This document shows positions 18,158 to 27,943 of a DNA stretch of 64,000 bases, one piece after another; the stretch's first letter is position 1, and each line of letters opens with the position of its first letter. The stretch spans positions 1-64,000 of the forward strand of contig NZ_JADQAQ010000014.1 in assembly GCF_022129445.1 (NCBI RefSeq), given 5' to 3'. The notes beneath the pieces are model-generated. The model ran no database searches and was not told where the DNA came from. It worked only from the letters and a program-made list of their open reading frames with translations. The position numbers and the translations under genes were made by a program. The DNA is from Photobacterium sp. Ph5 (lineage in GTDB: Bacteria; Pseudomonadota; Gammaproteobacteria; Enterobacterales; Vibrionaceae).

Positions 18158-19825
18158 ATGGCTGATTACGTCTATACCATGTCGCGAGTGGGAAAAATCG
18201 TCCCACCTAAGCGTCAAATTCTAAAAGATATTTCACTGAGCTTTTTCCCTGGCGCTAAGATCGGTGTCCTAGGTCTAAACGGTGCAGGTAAATCAACATT
18301 ACTTCGCATCATGGCGGGTATCGATACCGATATCGAAGGTGAAGCACGTCCACAAGCAGGTCTAAAAATTGGTTACCTACCACAGGAGCCAATCCTAGAC
18401 GAAAGCAAAACTGTACGTGAAGTGGTTGAAGAATCTGTATCAGATGTGAAAGAAGCACTGATCCGTCTTGACCAAGTATACGCAGCTTACGCAGAACCAG
18501 ATGCAGACTTTGATGCTCTTGCAAAAGAGCAAGGTGAGCTTGAAGCACTGATCGAAACCAAAGATGGTCACAACCTAGGTATGCAACTTGAGCGTGCAGC
18601 AGATGCACTACGCCTACCTGATTGGGATGCAGTTGTTAAGAATCTATCCGGTGGTGAGCGTCGTCGTGTAGCGATTTGTCGTCTACTGCTTGATAAACCT
18701 GACATGTTACTGCTTGACGAACCAACCAACCACTTAGATGCAGAGTCAGTGGCATGGCTTGAGCACTTCTTGGTTGATTACAACGGTACTGTTGTGGCTA
18801 TCACGCACGACCGTTACTTCCTTGATAACGCGGCGGGCTGGATTTTAGAACTTGACCGTGGTGAAGGTATTCCATGGCAAGGCAACTACACCTCTTGGCT
18901 TGAGCAAAAAGATGCGCGTCTAAAACAAGAAGCATCTCAAGAGCGTGCACTACAAAAAACCATCGAGAAAGAGCTAGAGTGGGTTCGTCAAAACCCTAAA
19001 GGCCGCCAAGCAAAATCAAAAGCACGTATGGCGCGCTTTGAAGAGCTAAGCACTAACGAACACCAAAAACGTAATGAAACGAACGAGCTATTCATTCCGC
19101 CAGGTGAGCGCCTAGGTGATAAAGTTATCGAAGTGAAAAACCTGACTAAATCGTTCGGTGATCGCGTATTAATTGATGACTTATCATTTAGCATGCCTAA
19201 AGGTGCTATCGTCGGTATTATTGGTGCAAACGGTGCGGGTAAATCTACCCTATTCAAAATGCTAAGTGGTACAGAACAACCTGATTCAGGCACCATTGAG
19301 CTAGGTGATACTGTTAAATTGGCATCGGTTGATCAGTTCCGCGATAGCATGAACGACAACAACACGGTTTACCAAGAAATTTCTGAAGGCGCTGATATCA
19401 TCAAGATCAACAACTTCGAAATTCCTGCACGTGCTTATGTCTCTCGCTTTAACTTCAAAGGCAGTGATCACCAGAAACGCATTGGCGATCTCTCTGGTGG
19501 TGAACGTAACCGTGTTCACCTTGCAAAACTACTGAAAGCAGGCGGTAACGTATTACTGCTCGATGAGCCAACCAACGACCTTGATGTTGAAACGCTACGT
19601 GCACTTGAAGAAGCGCTACTAGAGTTCCCTGGTTGTGCAATGGTGATCTCGCACGACCGTTGGTTCCTTGACCGTGTGGCAACCCATATTTTGGACTACC
19701 GTGATGAAGGCCAAGTAAGCTTCTTTGAAGGTAACTTCACTGAATACACCGATTGGCTGAAGAAAACGCTAGGTGCCGATGCAGCAGAGCCACACCGCAT
19801 TAAATACAAGCGTATTGCTAAATAA
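18158..19825 (+). CDS. ettA: Energy-dependent translational throttle protein EttA
   Basis: 555-residue ABC-F ATPase that binds the ribosomal E site and gates entry into elongation according to ATP/ADP ratio. There are no membrane segments. Two ABC domains are present: Walker A GLNGAGKST at 39-47 and signature LSGGERRR; then Walker A GANGAGKST and signature LSGGERNR. Both Walker B motifs read LLLDEPTN. The linker between them is charged (KGRQAKSKARMARF). The N-terminus MADYVYTMSRVGKIVPPKR is typical of EttA (YjjK). A UUCG-loop terminator follows at 19850. Confidence 0.98.
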   Translation: MADYVYTMSRVGKIVPPKRQILKDISLSFFPGAKIGVLGLNGAGKSTLLRIMAGIDTDIEGEARPQAGLKIGYLPQEPILDESKTVREVVEESVSDVKEALIRLDQVYAAYAEPDADFDALAKEQGELEALIETKDGHNLGMQLERAADALRLPDWDAVVKNLSGGERRRVAICRLLLDKPDMLLLDEPTNHLDAESVAWLEHFLVDYNGTVVAITHDRYFLDNAAGWILELDRGEGIPWQGNYTSWLEQKDARLKQEASQERALQKTIEKELEWVRQNPKGRQAKSKARMARFEELSTNEHQKRNETNELFIPPGERLGDKVIEVKNLTKSFGDRVLIDDLSFSMPKGAIVGIIGANGAGKSTLFKMLSGTEQPDSGTIELGDTVKLASVDQFRDSMNDNNTVYQEISEGADIIKINNFEIPARAYVSRFNFKGSDHQKRIGDLSGGERNRVHLAKLLKAGGNVLLLDEPTNDLDVETLRALEEALLEFPGCAMVISHDRWFLDRVATHILDYRDEGQVSFFEGNFTEYTDWLKKTLGADAAEPHRIKYKRIAK

Positions 19826-19849
19826 GTAACAAACCAATAATACTAAAAT

Positions 19850-19880
19850 AAAGAGCAGCTTCGGTTGCTCTTTTTTTTAT
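19850..19880 (+). terminator. Rho-independent terminator of ettA
   Basis: AAGAGCAGC, loop TTCG, GTTGCTCTT with one G-U pair, followed by TTTTTT. Confidence 0.9.
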
Positions 19881-19987
19881 GAATAAAAACAAGTGGGTAA
19901 GACCATAAAATAGCAAGACTGTTGCACAAATGAGAGATAGGAAACTAGCAATAATTAGCCTTAACACATAGACTCTAGCTTCAGAAA

Positions 19988-20986
19988 TTGCTCAATGTGT
20001 ATTCTTCCATGATGTTTTATATGAAATCTCTTGCTACCAAGCTACGTAAAAGTAATAAGAGAGCATTGCTAACTAATAGTTTTCGTTATATTGCTCTATG
20101 TCTACTTTGTGGCGCACTCACCTACAGCACACATGCCATATTTGAACTTTATATCTCCGTTCAAGACTCTCACCAGCAAGTATCTCAACTACGGAATAAA
20201 GCCTTAGAGCTCAGTGCGTCATTATCTGAAGAGACGGCTTTAAATAAAACGTTAAACGAGACAATCGAGCAAAAAAAACAAACGTTAAAAACATTAAATC
20301 AACGTATTGATGACATGGAAAATGTGTTGGGATTACGTGAGGACAATAAAGATCTCGACCTCCAAGATCGCGTTAATACCGCTGCGATTAATTCGGCGGT
20401 GAAAGCAACACTATTTCAACTTATTCCTAATGGTGAACCTACACCGAATGTACAATTAACATCGGGGTTTGGCACTCGTGTCCATCCGATTACTAAACAA
20501 CGAAAAAGACACGATGGATTAGACTTTGCAGCCAAAACAGGGACACCTATTTATGCCCCAGCCGATGCGGTAATAGAAAAAGTGAACAGCAGCCAACATG
20601 GTTATGGCAATCAGCTGACTTTAAATCACACTATGGGCTTTGTGTCGACGTACTCTCATATGAGCAAATTTAATGTCAAAGCTGGGCAGTTTGTTAATAA
20701 AGGGGAGTTGATTGGCTGGACAGGAAATTCAGGCCTTTCAACAGGTCCACATCTCCATTATGAGATCCACTTTTTAGGTAAACCGTTAAATCCTCGCCCT
20801 TTTGTCGATTGGGATATTAAAAACTTCGATAGTATCTTTAAAAAAGAACCCAATGTGCAATGGACATCATTACTCAATACGGTAGGTAGTATGGTCAAAG
20901 TGCAGGTTCAACTCGCTTCTAAAAATCAAGAAGCAACATTTGAAACGGTGAATCAACCCAAATCAGCTCCTCACGCCACTAAGTAA
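19988..20986 (+). CDS. M23-family (LytM-type) metallopeptidase, membrane-anchored
   Basis: 332-residue predicted peptidoglycan endopeptidase or amidase activator. One membrane segment lies near residues 34-55 after a basic N-terminus, so the rest is periplasmic. A coiled coil spans about 58-115. The M23 domain keeps the zinc residues: H175 and D179 in HDGLD, and HLH at 255-257. All catalytic positions are present, so it is likely a true hydrolase rather than an EnvC-like activator. No strong ribosome site is visible; ATG 20008 or 20011 are alternative starts. It converges with radA. Confidence 0.85.
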   Translation: MLNVYSSMMFYMKSLATKLRKSNKRALLTNSFRYIALCLLCGALTYSTHAIFELYISVQDSHQQVSQLRNKALELSASLSEETALNKTLNETIEQKKQTLKTLNQRIDDMENVLGLREDNKDLDLQDRVNTAAINSAVKATLFQLIPNGEPTPNVQLTSGFGTRVHPITKQRKRHDGLDFAAKTGTPIYAPADAVIEKVNSSQHGYGNQLTLNHTMGFVSTYSHMSKFNVKAGQFVNKGELIGWTGNSGLSTGPHLHYEIHFLGKPLNPRPFVDWDIKNFDSIFKKEPNVQWTSLLNTVGSMVKVQVQLASKNQEATFETVNQPKSAPHATK

Positions 20987-21013
20987 CAAGCTTTAACCAT
21001 CAACCATAAAAAA

Positions 21014-21053
21014 TGAGAAGCGGATCCTTTTTATTCAGAATCATCGCTTCTCA
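21014..21053. terminator. Inverted repeat between the M23 gene and radA
   Basis: TGAGAAGCG (21014-21022) and CGCTTCTCA (21045-21053) form a 9-bp stem with a 22-nt loop. There is no proper T-run, so its use as a shared terminator is uncertain. Confidence 0.4.
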
Positions 21054-21060
21054 CCCACTC

Positions 21061-22455
21061 TTAATTGATAAGATCTAATAGTTCATGAATAGTTTTTACG
21101 GGAGTGATCTTCGCCCCTAACCCTTCCATTGATTTATGGTAATTACGGAAAGGGATAAAAATCTCAGTAAAACCATGCTGCGCGGCTTCTTTTACCCGAG
21201 GTACACCACTATCGATCGGGCGTACATCACCGTTAAGGCTGAGCTCTCCCATAATGCACGTAGTACGCGGCACCACAAATTCATTAAGACTACTTAACAA
21301 CGCAGCCACCAGCGCCAAATCAATACAGGTTTCTGACTCATCAATTTTCAAACCACCAACAATATTAAAAAAGGTATCGTGGTAAATCTTGGTCTTCGCA
21401 TGTTTACGTAAGATCCCCGTTAGCATCTTAATCCGGTTCATATTCAAACCAACACAGACACGCTGTGGAAACTCACCTTCAGTTTCAGTGGTTAAACACT
21501 GGATCTCTAACAATAGATTACGATTACCTTTTCGAATACAAGTAATCGCAGAGCCTGAAGATTCCGTTGTTGAGCCAGATAAAAAGATCTCACTTGGATT
21601 ATCAACACTAAGCATACCGCGCTCTGTCATACGGAAAATACCTACCGTATCAACATCACCAAAACGGTTTTTATTGGCACGCAATGTACGTACCTGCCCA
21701 TCATTGGTATCAATGTGCAGCAGAGAATCGACAATGTGAACAAGCGTTTGAGGACCTGCAATCTCATTGTTTTTATTTACGTGTGCGATCAAAAACATCG
21801 TCACATTATTTTGTTTACAATACTGTGTAAGGGCTTGCGCTGCTGCTTTTACTTGCGATGGCGAACCCGGGCTACCATTAGCCAGTTCAGTAGATACCGC
21901 CTGAATGGAGTCAATAACCGCAAACTTGATTTGCTTAACTTCAAGCTCTGCGATGATGGCTTCAACACTGGTTTCCGCCATCAGATATAAATTATCTTCA
22001 TTACAGTTCAGCTTTAGGCGATTGACACGGTTTTTAAACTGCGACAGTGATTCTTCTGCCGTACAGTAAAGTGATGGCATCAGTTGTGACATTCGAGCAA
22101 CCAGATCAGACAACAGTGTTGTTTTACCCGCTCCCGGATCACCAGAAATAATATTAACCGAGCCTGTAGTTAAACCACCACACAACACACGATCAAGCTC
22201 ACCAATCTCAGTCAGCATTTTTTCTGCTTCAACGGTTTCAACTTCGTGAAGTTTTTTCGAGCCGCCACCAATGATCCCCGCATAACCACCAACACTCGAA
22301 CGAGCAGAAGTACTGGTTAACCCAGATTTCGTATTCGGTATGGTAAATTCAGTGATCGTATTCCACGATTTGCAACCAGAACATTGGCCTTGCCAACGAG
22401 CAAAGTCCATCCCACAATCACTACAAACGTATGCGCGTTTCGCTGCTTTTGCCAT
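21061..22455 (-). CDS. radA: DNA repair protein RadA (Sms)
   Basis: 464-residue RecA-related ATPase that drives branch migration and processing of recombination intermediates. The N-terminal C4 zinc finger is at Cys11, 14, 25 and 28. Walker A (GDPGAGKTT) lies near residue 104-112. The RadA-specific KNRFG motif is present (ANKNRFGDVDT), and a Lon-protease-like C-terminal domain ends the protein. Length matches E. coli RadA (460). It is divergent from the PilZ gene; the serB neighbourhood is shared with E. coli. Confidence 0.98.
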   Translation of the reverse strand: MAKAAKRAYVCSDCGMDFARWQGQCSGCKSWNTITEFTIPNTKSGLTSTSARSSVGGYAGIIGGGSKKLHEVETVEAEKMLTEIGELDRVLCGGLTTGSVNIISGDPGAGKTTLLSDLVARMSQLMPSLYCTAEESLSQFKNRVNRLKLNCNEDNLYLMAETSVEAIIAELEVKQIKFAVIDSIQAVSTELANGSPGSPSQVKAAAQALTQYCKQNNVTMFLIAHVNKNNEIAGPQTLVHIVDSLLHIDTNDGQVRTLRANKNRFGDVDTVGIFRMTERGMLSVDNPSEIFLSGSTTESSGSAITCIRKGNRNLLLEIQCLTTETEGEFPQRVCVGLNMNRIKMLTGILRKHAKTKIYHDTFFNIVGGLKIDESETCIDLALVAALLSSLNEFVVPRTTCIMGELSLNGDVRPIDSGVPRVKEAAQHGFTEIFIPFRNYHKSMEGLGAKITPVKTIHELLDLIN

Positions 22456-22603
22456 TCTCTATCCTAAATGTCTAACTCGTCGAATAAACAAGAATTTTTT
22501 TGATGTAAAACCCACTTCAAATGTCAGTTTTTATCACTTTACATTAAACTTTTGTCACCATAAGCAGATAATACTATCAGCGAATCTTTTAACAGAAAAT
22601 AAA

Positions 22604-24955
22604 ATGCAGTTGGACGATTACAAAGCACTCATAGAACAACTATTACCGGTTTATGGAAGTGAAGATTTCCACCAAGTTTTTGATAGTTTAACCAGTACCG
22701 AATCAGGGCCGATCAAACTCCGTATAAAAATGGAAATTAATCGGTTAATGACGCCATGCAAAAAAATTATTGATTTACGTGGTCGCGTAAAAGGCCAATG
22801 CCGCTCTTATATTTTCAATGGTCAAACCCATTGGCTTGATGATGTTGCTATCAATATTCTTCATCGTCGTAGCAAAGTGTTCAATAATCAATATTGCATT
22901 GGTCTCTATGAAGCATTGGTAAATACCCATAATGATTTTCGAGAATTACATCAACAAGGTGAGCGTGCCATATCAACAGAGAAAAAAGCCGCCCCAGAGT
23001 TATTTACCGCTAATTTGATCCGTTTTGGTCACTATCTCCATCGAGAAGAAAACCGATTACAAATTAGCACACCCGTGACTATCAGCATTCCTTTCAATCA
23101 ACAGATCTGGGGAATGACAACTGATCTTTCATCATCAGGAGCTAAATTTAAAGTTCCCTCTGCATTTAGCTATCGGTTAGGACAAAGTATTGATGCTTAT
23201 TTCCCACAATTAGCAAAAATACACAATGAGCCTCTTTTAGAACAACCTCATCGCTACCGTGTATTAGGGATTGATGATAATCCTGAAGATACTAGCTTTA
23301 AATGGCTACGTCTCATTGCACTAAGTGAAAATGAAGCGTTAAAGCAACTGATCATCGACAGTCAAAATAAAGGCCTACTACGCCATCGAAATAATCATGA
23401 AGATAAAATCATTCAGGCGCGTACCCAAGGCTACGAACACTGCTTCCTAAAACATACCGTAGGGCTACCTCTCTTTTTCTCTGATACTGATCTTAAATAC
23501 GCTTTACTGACCGATCACAACCGTTATTTATGGCAATACTGGCATGATGAACGTAATCAGCCCGTGATCAATCAATTATTATCAGAGCAACGTATTGCTT
23601 CACTAGGGCATAAAGGGCTAAAGCAATCTAGCACCTTAATTTATTGTTTCCATCACGATCATCAAGGGCAACGCTATTTTTATTCAGCAGCCTTACCTGA
23701 AATGGACCAAGAGCAACGCCGTATTTTTTGGCAATTAGGCTCACACCGTGATAGTTGGCGAGTGATGCGGTTAACGGTTTATCCTTTACGTCAGCAAGAG
23801 CTTGAAAAGCTCAATGATGTTGCTCCTGAAATGATTGAGAAATTTCAAGACCTCACCCATGTGGGTGTACTGCAAGATATCACCCATAAAAATACCCAGT
23901 CAGATTACCGTTTAACACAAAAATCAACATTATCAAGCCAAGCGATCAATCCATTTAGGCATCCAAAAAATCCAATTTGTTTAGCTGAAGCGATCCATTT
24001 TGATCCCAAACCTCAACGCAGTGAATCACGTTTTAGCTATAAAACAACGATCTCGTTATATCAACAAGGGCAATTAATTAGCCATGGTCATTCGATCGAC
24101 TTTTCGAGCCGTGGACTCAATATTAATCTTGATACGCCATTTCGCTGTAAAAAAGATGATCCCGTTACAATTAAATTTGAGCAGCTACAACGCTTAGCTA
24201 AGCTCGATATCTTGGGCAGAATGCCTTATCAAGTGATTCGTACTAGCCCTAACGGAAAAAATATCCAACTTACGATACGCGATAGTCAAGAATCACGTGT
24301 TGGTGAAAAGTTTTTACGTAAACTTATTCAAAGTAATGAAGAACGATTTTCCCTTTGTGAAGAACACCTGCCTTCTCCCGCAATGCTGCTCGCTATGCAT
24401 CAAATGCTATTAACTCGTTTAAATAGCATTCCCTATTTCGCAGAAAAAATAGATCACAAAATAAAAGTCAAAGCTGTCGGATCGAACTTTCCACTGTCAC
24501 CACTCGCTGACATTTTTTATCAACTGGGTGAGCAAAAACATTTTGAACTTGGTTTGCTATTTAAACGCCGAGTCAAAGAAATGTTAGCTTACCCAATGCG
24601 TCCGATCGAGAATGTACGTGAACCTTATGTTCATGAACTCTATATCGCTTTTGAACAAGTCGATGGCAAAATAAAACAGATCGCAGTCAAAGCCAGCTAT
24701 GAATTTGACGATATTGAATCACGGGTTAGATTTATTTCATTGGCACGTAAAAGCGGTAGCTTTATTGCCATTCGCATCACAGCCTTACCTATTTTTAACC
24801 CTTTAACGGCATTAATTGGTGAAAAGCTCAGTGAATTAGCCCGTTTAACTCTCCATCGAGCACGAGCATTAGAAGCAGAGTTTATCTCTTTGATCGGTTG
24901 TGGAGAAATCTTTGATATAACGGATGAAGTGTTAGTTCGATTAGAGATCAGCTAA
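22604..24955 (+). CDS. PilZ-domain c-di-GMP receptor with two PilZ modules (PlzC-like)
   Basis: 783-residue predicted cytoplasmic protein. The ATG at 22604 follows AACAGAAAAT and gives the natural N-terminus; upstream in-frame codons overlap radA and are unlikely to be used. Two PilZ domains are visible. In the first, RxxxR is R147-R151 and DxSxxG is D174-G179. In the second, R472-R476 and D499-G504. Both motifs are complete, so both could bind c-di-GMP. The regions between and after them are unassigned. From memory, V. cholerae PlzC (VC2344) has the same place between radA and serB and binds c-di-GMP. What it controls here is unknown. It converges with serB at a shared terminator. Confidence 0.85.
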   Translation: MQLDDYKALIEQLLPVYGSEDFHQVFDSLTSTESGPIKLRIKMEINRLMTPCKKIIDLRGRVKGQCRSYIFNGQTHWLDDVAINILHRRSKVFNNQYCIGLYEALVNTHNDFRELHQQGERAISTEKKAAPELFTANLIRFGHYLHREENRLQISTPVTISIPFNQQIWGMTTDLSSSGAKFKVPSAFSYRLGQSIDAYFPQLAKIHNEPLLEQPHRYRVLGIDDNPEDTSFKWLRLIALSENEALKQLIIDSQNKGLLRHRNNHEDKIIQARTQGYEHCFLKHTVGLPLFFSDTDLKYALLTDHNRYLWQYWHDERNQPVINQLLSEQRIASLGHKGLKQSSTLIYCFHHDHQGQRYFYSAALPEMDQEQRRIFWQLGSHRDSWRVMRLTVYPLRQQELEKLNDVAPEMIEKFQDLTHVGVLQDITHKNTQSDYRLTQKSTLSSQAINPFRHPKNPICLAEAIHFDPKPQRSESRFSYKTTISLYQQGQLISHGHSIDFSSRGLNINLDTPFRCKKDDPVTIKFEQLQRLAKLDILGRMPYQVIRTSPNGKNIQLTIRDSQESRVGEKFLRKLIQSNEERFSLCEEHLPSPAMLLAMHQMLLTRLNSIPYFAEKIDHKIKVKAVGSNFPLSPLADIFYQLGEQKHFELGLLFKRRVKEMLAYPMRPIENVREPYVHELYIAFEQVDGKIKQIAVKASYEFDDIESRVRFISLARKSGSFIAIRITALPIFNPLTALIGEKLSELARLTLHRARALEAEFISLIGCGEIFDITDEVLVRLEIS

Positions 24956-24976
24956 TAACGCTACTGCTTACCCATT

Positions 24977-25031
24977 AAAAAAAGCCGTTAATCGTTTCCA
25001 TAATCAATAGAAACAATCAACGGCTTTTTAT
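24977..25031. terminator. Bidirectional terminator between the PilZ gene and serB
   Basis: AAAAAGCCGTT (from 24978) pairs with AACGGCTTTTT (to 25029) and the stem continues inward through GTTTC and GAAAC. A-run and T-run flank it. Confidence 0.88.
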
Positions 25032-25046
25032 CTATCTATAAATGGC

Positions 25047-26012
25047 TTACCAGCTTAGTCGTTGTGGTACGAGCGATGCTGATAATATACATAAAATACC
25101 ACCCAGATCAGCGTGACGGATCACCGCAGGGGCTTGTTGTTCAACTTTGGGCTTCGCGTGATAAGCAATCCCTAAACCTGCCGCTTTCATCATCACCAGA
25201 TCATTTGCTCCATCACCCACTGCCACCGTATTGTGGGGCTCAATATCATATCGCTCAGCAAGACCTTGCAAAATATTGGCTTTTGCTTGCGCATCTACCA
25301 CATCACCAAGAACATTCCCGGTTAATTTACCATCAACGATTTCTAATTGATTAGAGAATGCCCCAACTAAATCTAACTCTTGCTGCAAATAATCAGAGAA
25401 ATAAGTAAAACCACCAGAAGCAATCACGACTTTCCACCCATAAGCATGCAATGTTGCCACGACTTCACGCATTTCAGGCATCAAGGGTAAGTTCTCTTTT
25501 ACTTGTGCCAATATCGCTTCATCGGCACCTGCGAGAGTACCAACACGTTGACGCAGACTCTGCTCAAAATCGAGTTCACCTTGCATCGCGCGCTCTGTCA
25601 CTTCAGCGACTTGCTCTCCCACACCAGCTAGCTTAGCGATTTCATCAATACATTCAATTTGAATTGCAGTAGAGTCCATATCGAAAACAACTAAGCCTGG
25701 CTCAATTAGATCAGGAAGATCGGAAAGTTGGAAATAATCTAATTGTAATTCAGCCAGTGTTTGCTCTGCTTGCTCTGTTAGATCATTGGCGATCGTGAAA
25801 ACATCATAAGATCCCACTTTCCAGCCAGCCAGTAATTGAAGATCTCCGTGTACCGCACTATTTAATAATTCAACATCATAATGGCTAATATTTTTCCCAT
25901 AAAATAACCATTGCGCTTGGCGTTTATCACCATTGGTTACCGTTAATAGTTGTGGGAAACGTTTATACAGCGTGGGGTGTTTTTTTATTTTCAGCACGTA
26001 CTCAATATCCAT
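25047..26012 (-). CDS. serB: Phosphoserine phosphatase SerB
   Basis: 321-residue HAD-family enzyme that makes L-serine from O-phosphoserine, the last step of serine synthesis. The HAD nucleophile motif DMDST begins at D111, with the general acid D113. Motif II is VIASGGFT, and motif III/IV is VAVGDGANDLVMM. The N-terminal 100 residues form the variable or ACT-like region found in enterobacterial SerB. Length matches E. coli SerB (322). It is divergent from ytjB with a 332-bp gap, the same pair as in E. coli. Confidence 0.97.
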   Translation of the reverse strand: MDIEYVLKIKKHPTLYKRFPQLLTVTNGDKRQAQWLFYGKNISHYDVELLNSAVHGDLQLLAGWKVGSYDVFTIANDLTEQAEQTLAELQLDYFQLSDLPDLIEPGLVVFDMDSTAIQIECIDEIAKLAGVGEQVAEVTERAMQGELDFEQSLRQRVGTLAGADEAILAQVKENLPLMPEMREVVATLHAYGWKVVIASGGFTYFSDYLQQELDLVGAFSNQLEIVDGKLTGNVLGDVVDAQAKANILQGLAERYDIEPHNTVAVGDGANDLVMMKAAGLGIAYHAKPKVEQQAPAVIRHADLGGILCILSASLVPQRLSW

Positions 26013-26344
26013 ATTATTTATCCTAAAAGTAACTTATTGCTATATTACGATGATTTTAATGCCAATATCGTAATAATGGTGCAACTTGTCGCTACTTCTT
26101 TACAAACTACCGATACTGATAGTGAAGAGCAACCCAAAATGTTACTAAACTGTAATAAAACATAGTTAATTTTCACTTGTTTATCTTAAATAAATACAAT
26201 AAAAAGAGTAATTATTTATGACTAAAAACCATCCTGTATGTTTAACTATTTGTTTTTTATTATAATAACCCCAATGAACAAGAATATTCTTAACTACTTC
26301 ATTATCGTGTAAAATACCACCAGAACACAGCAAAGGTTAACTCG
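26013..26344. other. Divergent promoter region between serB and ytjB
   Basis: 332 bp, AT-rich, no gene I accept. A TATAAT at 26261-26266 could be the -10 box of ytjB, but no good -35 box lies at the right distance. Confidence 0.4.
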
Positions 26345-26959
26345 ATGATAAAGTGGAAAAAGAAACGCTGGCAACATCTAGGACGGCTTTCTGTTCTCCT
26401 ATTATGTAGCTTGGCATTAATTGGAATGCTGGAATACGGCGCGCTCTTAACCCAGCGTAATTACCAAATGCTAAGTGAACAAACTCAAACATTATCACGC
26501 ATGTTAGTACGTCAAGCAGCAGAAAATGCAGCCAGTAATATTACGGATAATAACCAAGATCAACTGCAAGAATTGGTGAATAATTTATCCGATGAGCCTT
26601 TAATTTTAGATGCGAGTATCTACAATATTGAAGGTGTGACCTTGGCGAAAACCGATAAATCAATGCCATTGACGCAACTAACCGGGCTATCCACACCACT
26701 GGCGATGGCAAGTATTGGTCGCCAACAAATTGTTCAGCCTATTTTTGCTAATAAACATGTGATTGGCTTTGTTCGTATTACGCTTGAACACAATAAACTA
26801 TTAGCGCATGCAAAAAGCCAAATTGAATACATGACCAGTATTATTCGTGGCTTGATCCTCGTTGCATTAATGATTGGCTTGCTATTAGCTCTCACCTTTG
26901 GTCGTCGAAAAGATATTTGGCATTTCCCGTTTTTACTTACGGCAAACGCGAAAGACTAA
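26345..26959 (+). CDS. ytjB: YtjB/SMP-family inner-membrane protein
   Basis: 204-residue membrane protein of the SMP (YtjB, AhpA) family; molecular role unknown. A basic N-terminus leads into a membrane segment at about 13-33. The periplasmic region, about 35-163, begins with the family stretch LSRMLVRQAAENAA. A second membrane segment lies at about 167-186, and a short basic tail follows. The first ATG is after AAGGTTAACTCG. In E. coli the homologue is also divergent from serB, which supports the assignment. Confidence 0.82.
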   Translation: MIKWKKKRWQHLGRLSVLLLCSLALIGMLEYGALLTQRNYQMLSEQTQTLSRMLVRQAAENAASNITDNNQDQLQELVNNLSDEPLILDASIYNIEGVTLAKTDKSMPLTQLTGLSTPLAMASIGRQQIVQPIFANKHVIGFVRITLEHNKLLAHAKSQIEYMTSIIRGLILVALMIGLLLALTFGRRKDIWHFPFLLTANAKD

Positions 26960-26993
26960 ATACGGTTATTAATCACAGAAAAATTAATAATAT

Positions 26994-27031
26994 AAAAAAA
27001 CGGAAACAGCGCGAACTGTTTCCGTTTTTTG
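26994..27031. terminator. Bidirectional terminator between ytjB and deoD
   Basis: AAAAAACGGAAACAG and CTGTTTCCGTTTTTT form a perfect stem around CGCGAA. Confidence 0.92.
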
Positions 27032-27048
27032 TGCTTAATCAGTAAAGA

Positions 27049-27771
27049 TTATGCTTCTGCATCACCTAGGATCACAGAATCTAACGCGATTTCGATCATC
27101 TCGTTGAATGTCAATTGACGCTCTTCCGATGTTGTTGCTTCGCCACGTAGGATATGATCAGAAACAGTACAGATAGTTAGTGCTTTAGCACCAAACTCAG
27201 CTGCAACACCATAGATACCCGCCGCTTCCATCTCAACACCAACGATGCCGTACTTATCCATTGTTTTGAAGAATTCAAAATCAGGATTGTAGAACAGATC
27301 AGCAGAGAAGATATTACCCACTTTAACAGGGATACCTTTCGCTTTTGCTGCATCTACCGCATTTTGTACCATGCCGAAATCAGCAATCGCTGCAAAGTCA
27401 TGACCGCCAAAACGAATACGGTTTACTTTAGAATCTGTTGATGCACCCATACCGATAACAACATCACGCAAGTTAACGTCATCACGTACAGCACCACAAC
27501 TACCCACACGAATGATCTTCTTCACACCAAAATCTTTAATTAATTCTGTTGCGTAGATAGAACATGATGGAATACCCATACCGTGACCCATAACAGAGAT
27601 CTTGCGACCTTTGTATGTGCCAGTGAAGCCTAACATACTACGTACATTACATACTTCTTTAGCATCTTCTAGGAAAGTTTCTGCGATGTATTTAGCACGT
27701 AGCGGATCGCCCGGCATTAAAACTACATCTGCAAAATCACCCATTTCAGCATTAATATGTGGAGTAGCCAT
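27049..27771 (-). CDS. deoD: Purine nucleoside phosphorylase DeoD-type
   Basis: 240-residue hexameric enzyme that splits purine (deoxy)nucleosides with phosphate to base and (deoxy)ribose-1-phosphate. It begins [26 protein letters not shown]. Other family motifs are [33 protein letters not shown], and [13 protein letters not shown] with the catalytic Asp. Length is that of E. coli DeoD. It ends the deo cluster on the minus strand but is separated from deoB by 172 bp containing a perfect 14-bp hairpin and a palindrome, so it probably has its own promoter. Confidence 0.98.
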   Translation of the reverse strand: MATPHINAEMGDFADVVLMPGDPLRAKYIAETFLEDAKEVCNVRSMLGFTGTYKGRKISVMGHGMGIPSCSIYATELIKDFGVKKIIRVGSCGAVRDDVNLRDVVIGMGASTDSKVNRIRFGGHDFAAIADFGMVQNAVDAAKAKGIPVKVGNIFSADLFYNPDFEFFKTMDKYGIVGVEMEAAGIYGVAAEFGAKALTICTVSDHILRGEATTSEERQLTFNEMIEIALDSVILGDAEA

Positions 27772-27828
27772 AGTTGTATCCTTTTCCTATTTTTAGTTAG
27801 CTGTCAGTGTTAAAAATTAATCACTAAC

Positions 27829-27840
27829 GTTTAGCTAAAC
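27829..27840. promoter_or_regulatory. Palindrome in the deoB-deoD gap, possible deoD operator
   Basis: GTTTAGCTAAAC is a perfect 12-bp palindrome 58 bp before deoD, next to a TGTGATTGC that resembles half a CRP site. The regulator is not identified. Confidence 0.35.
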
Positions 27841-27902
27841 ATGCTGTGATTGCTTGGCATTATAAAGTGGAAAATGCTAAACAATCATGTCTTTTTTATA
27901 AT

Positions 27903-27938
27903 AAATAAGGGTAAATAAGATTTACCCTTATTTTTAAT
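27903..27938. terminator. Terminator-like hairpin after deoB
   Basis: A perfect 14-bp stem (27903-27916 with 27920-27933) with a 3-nt loop, 6 bp past the deoB stop. The better T-run is on the plus strand; on the minus strand it is ATTATAA, so read-through into deoD is possible. Confidence 0.6.
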
Positions 27939-27943
27939 TTGAG

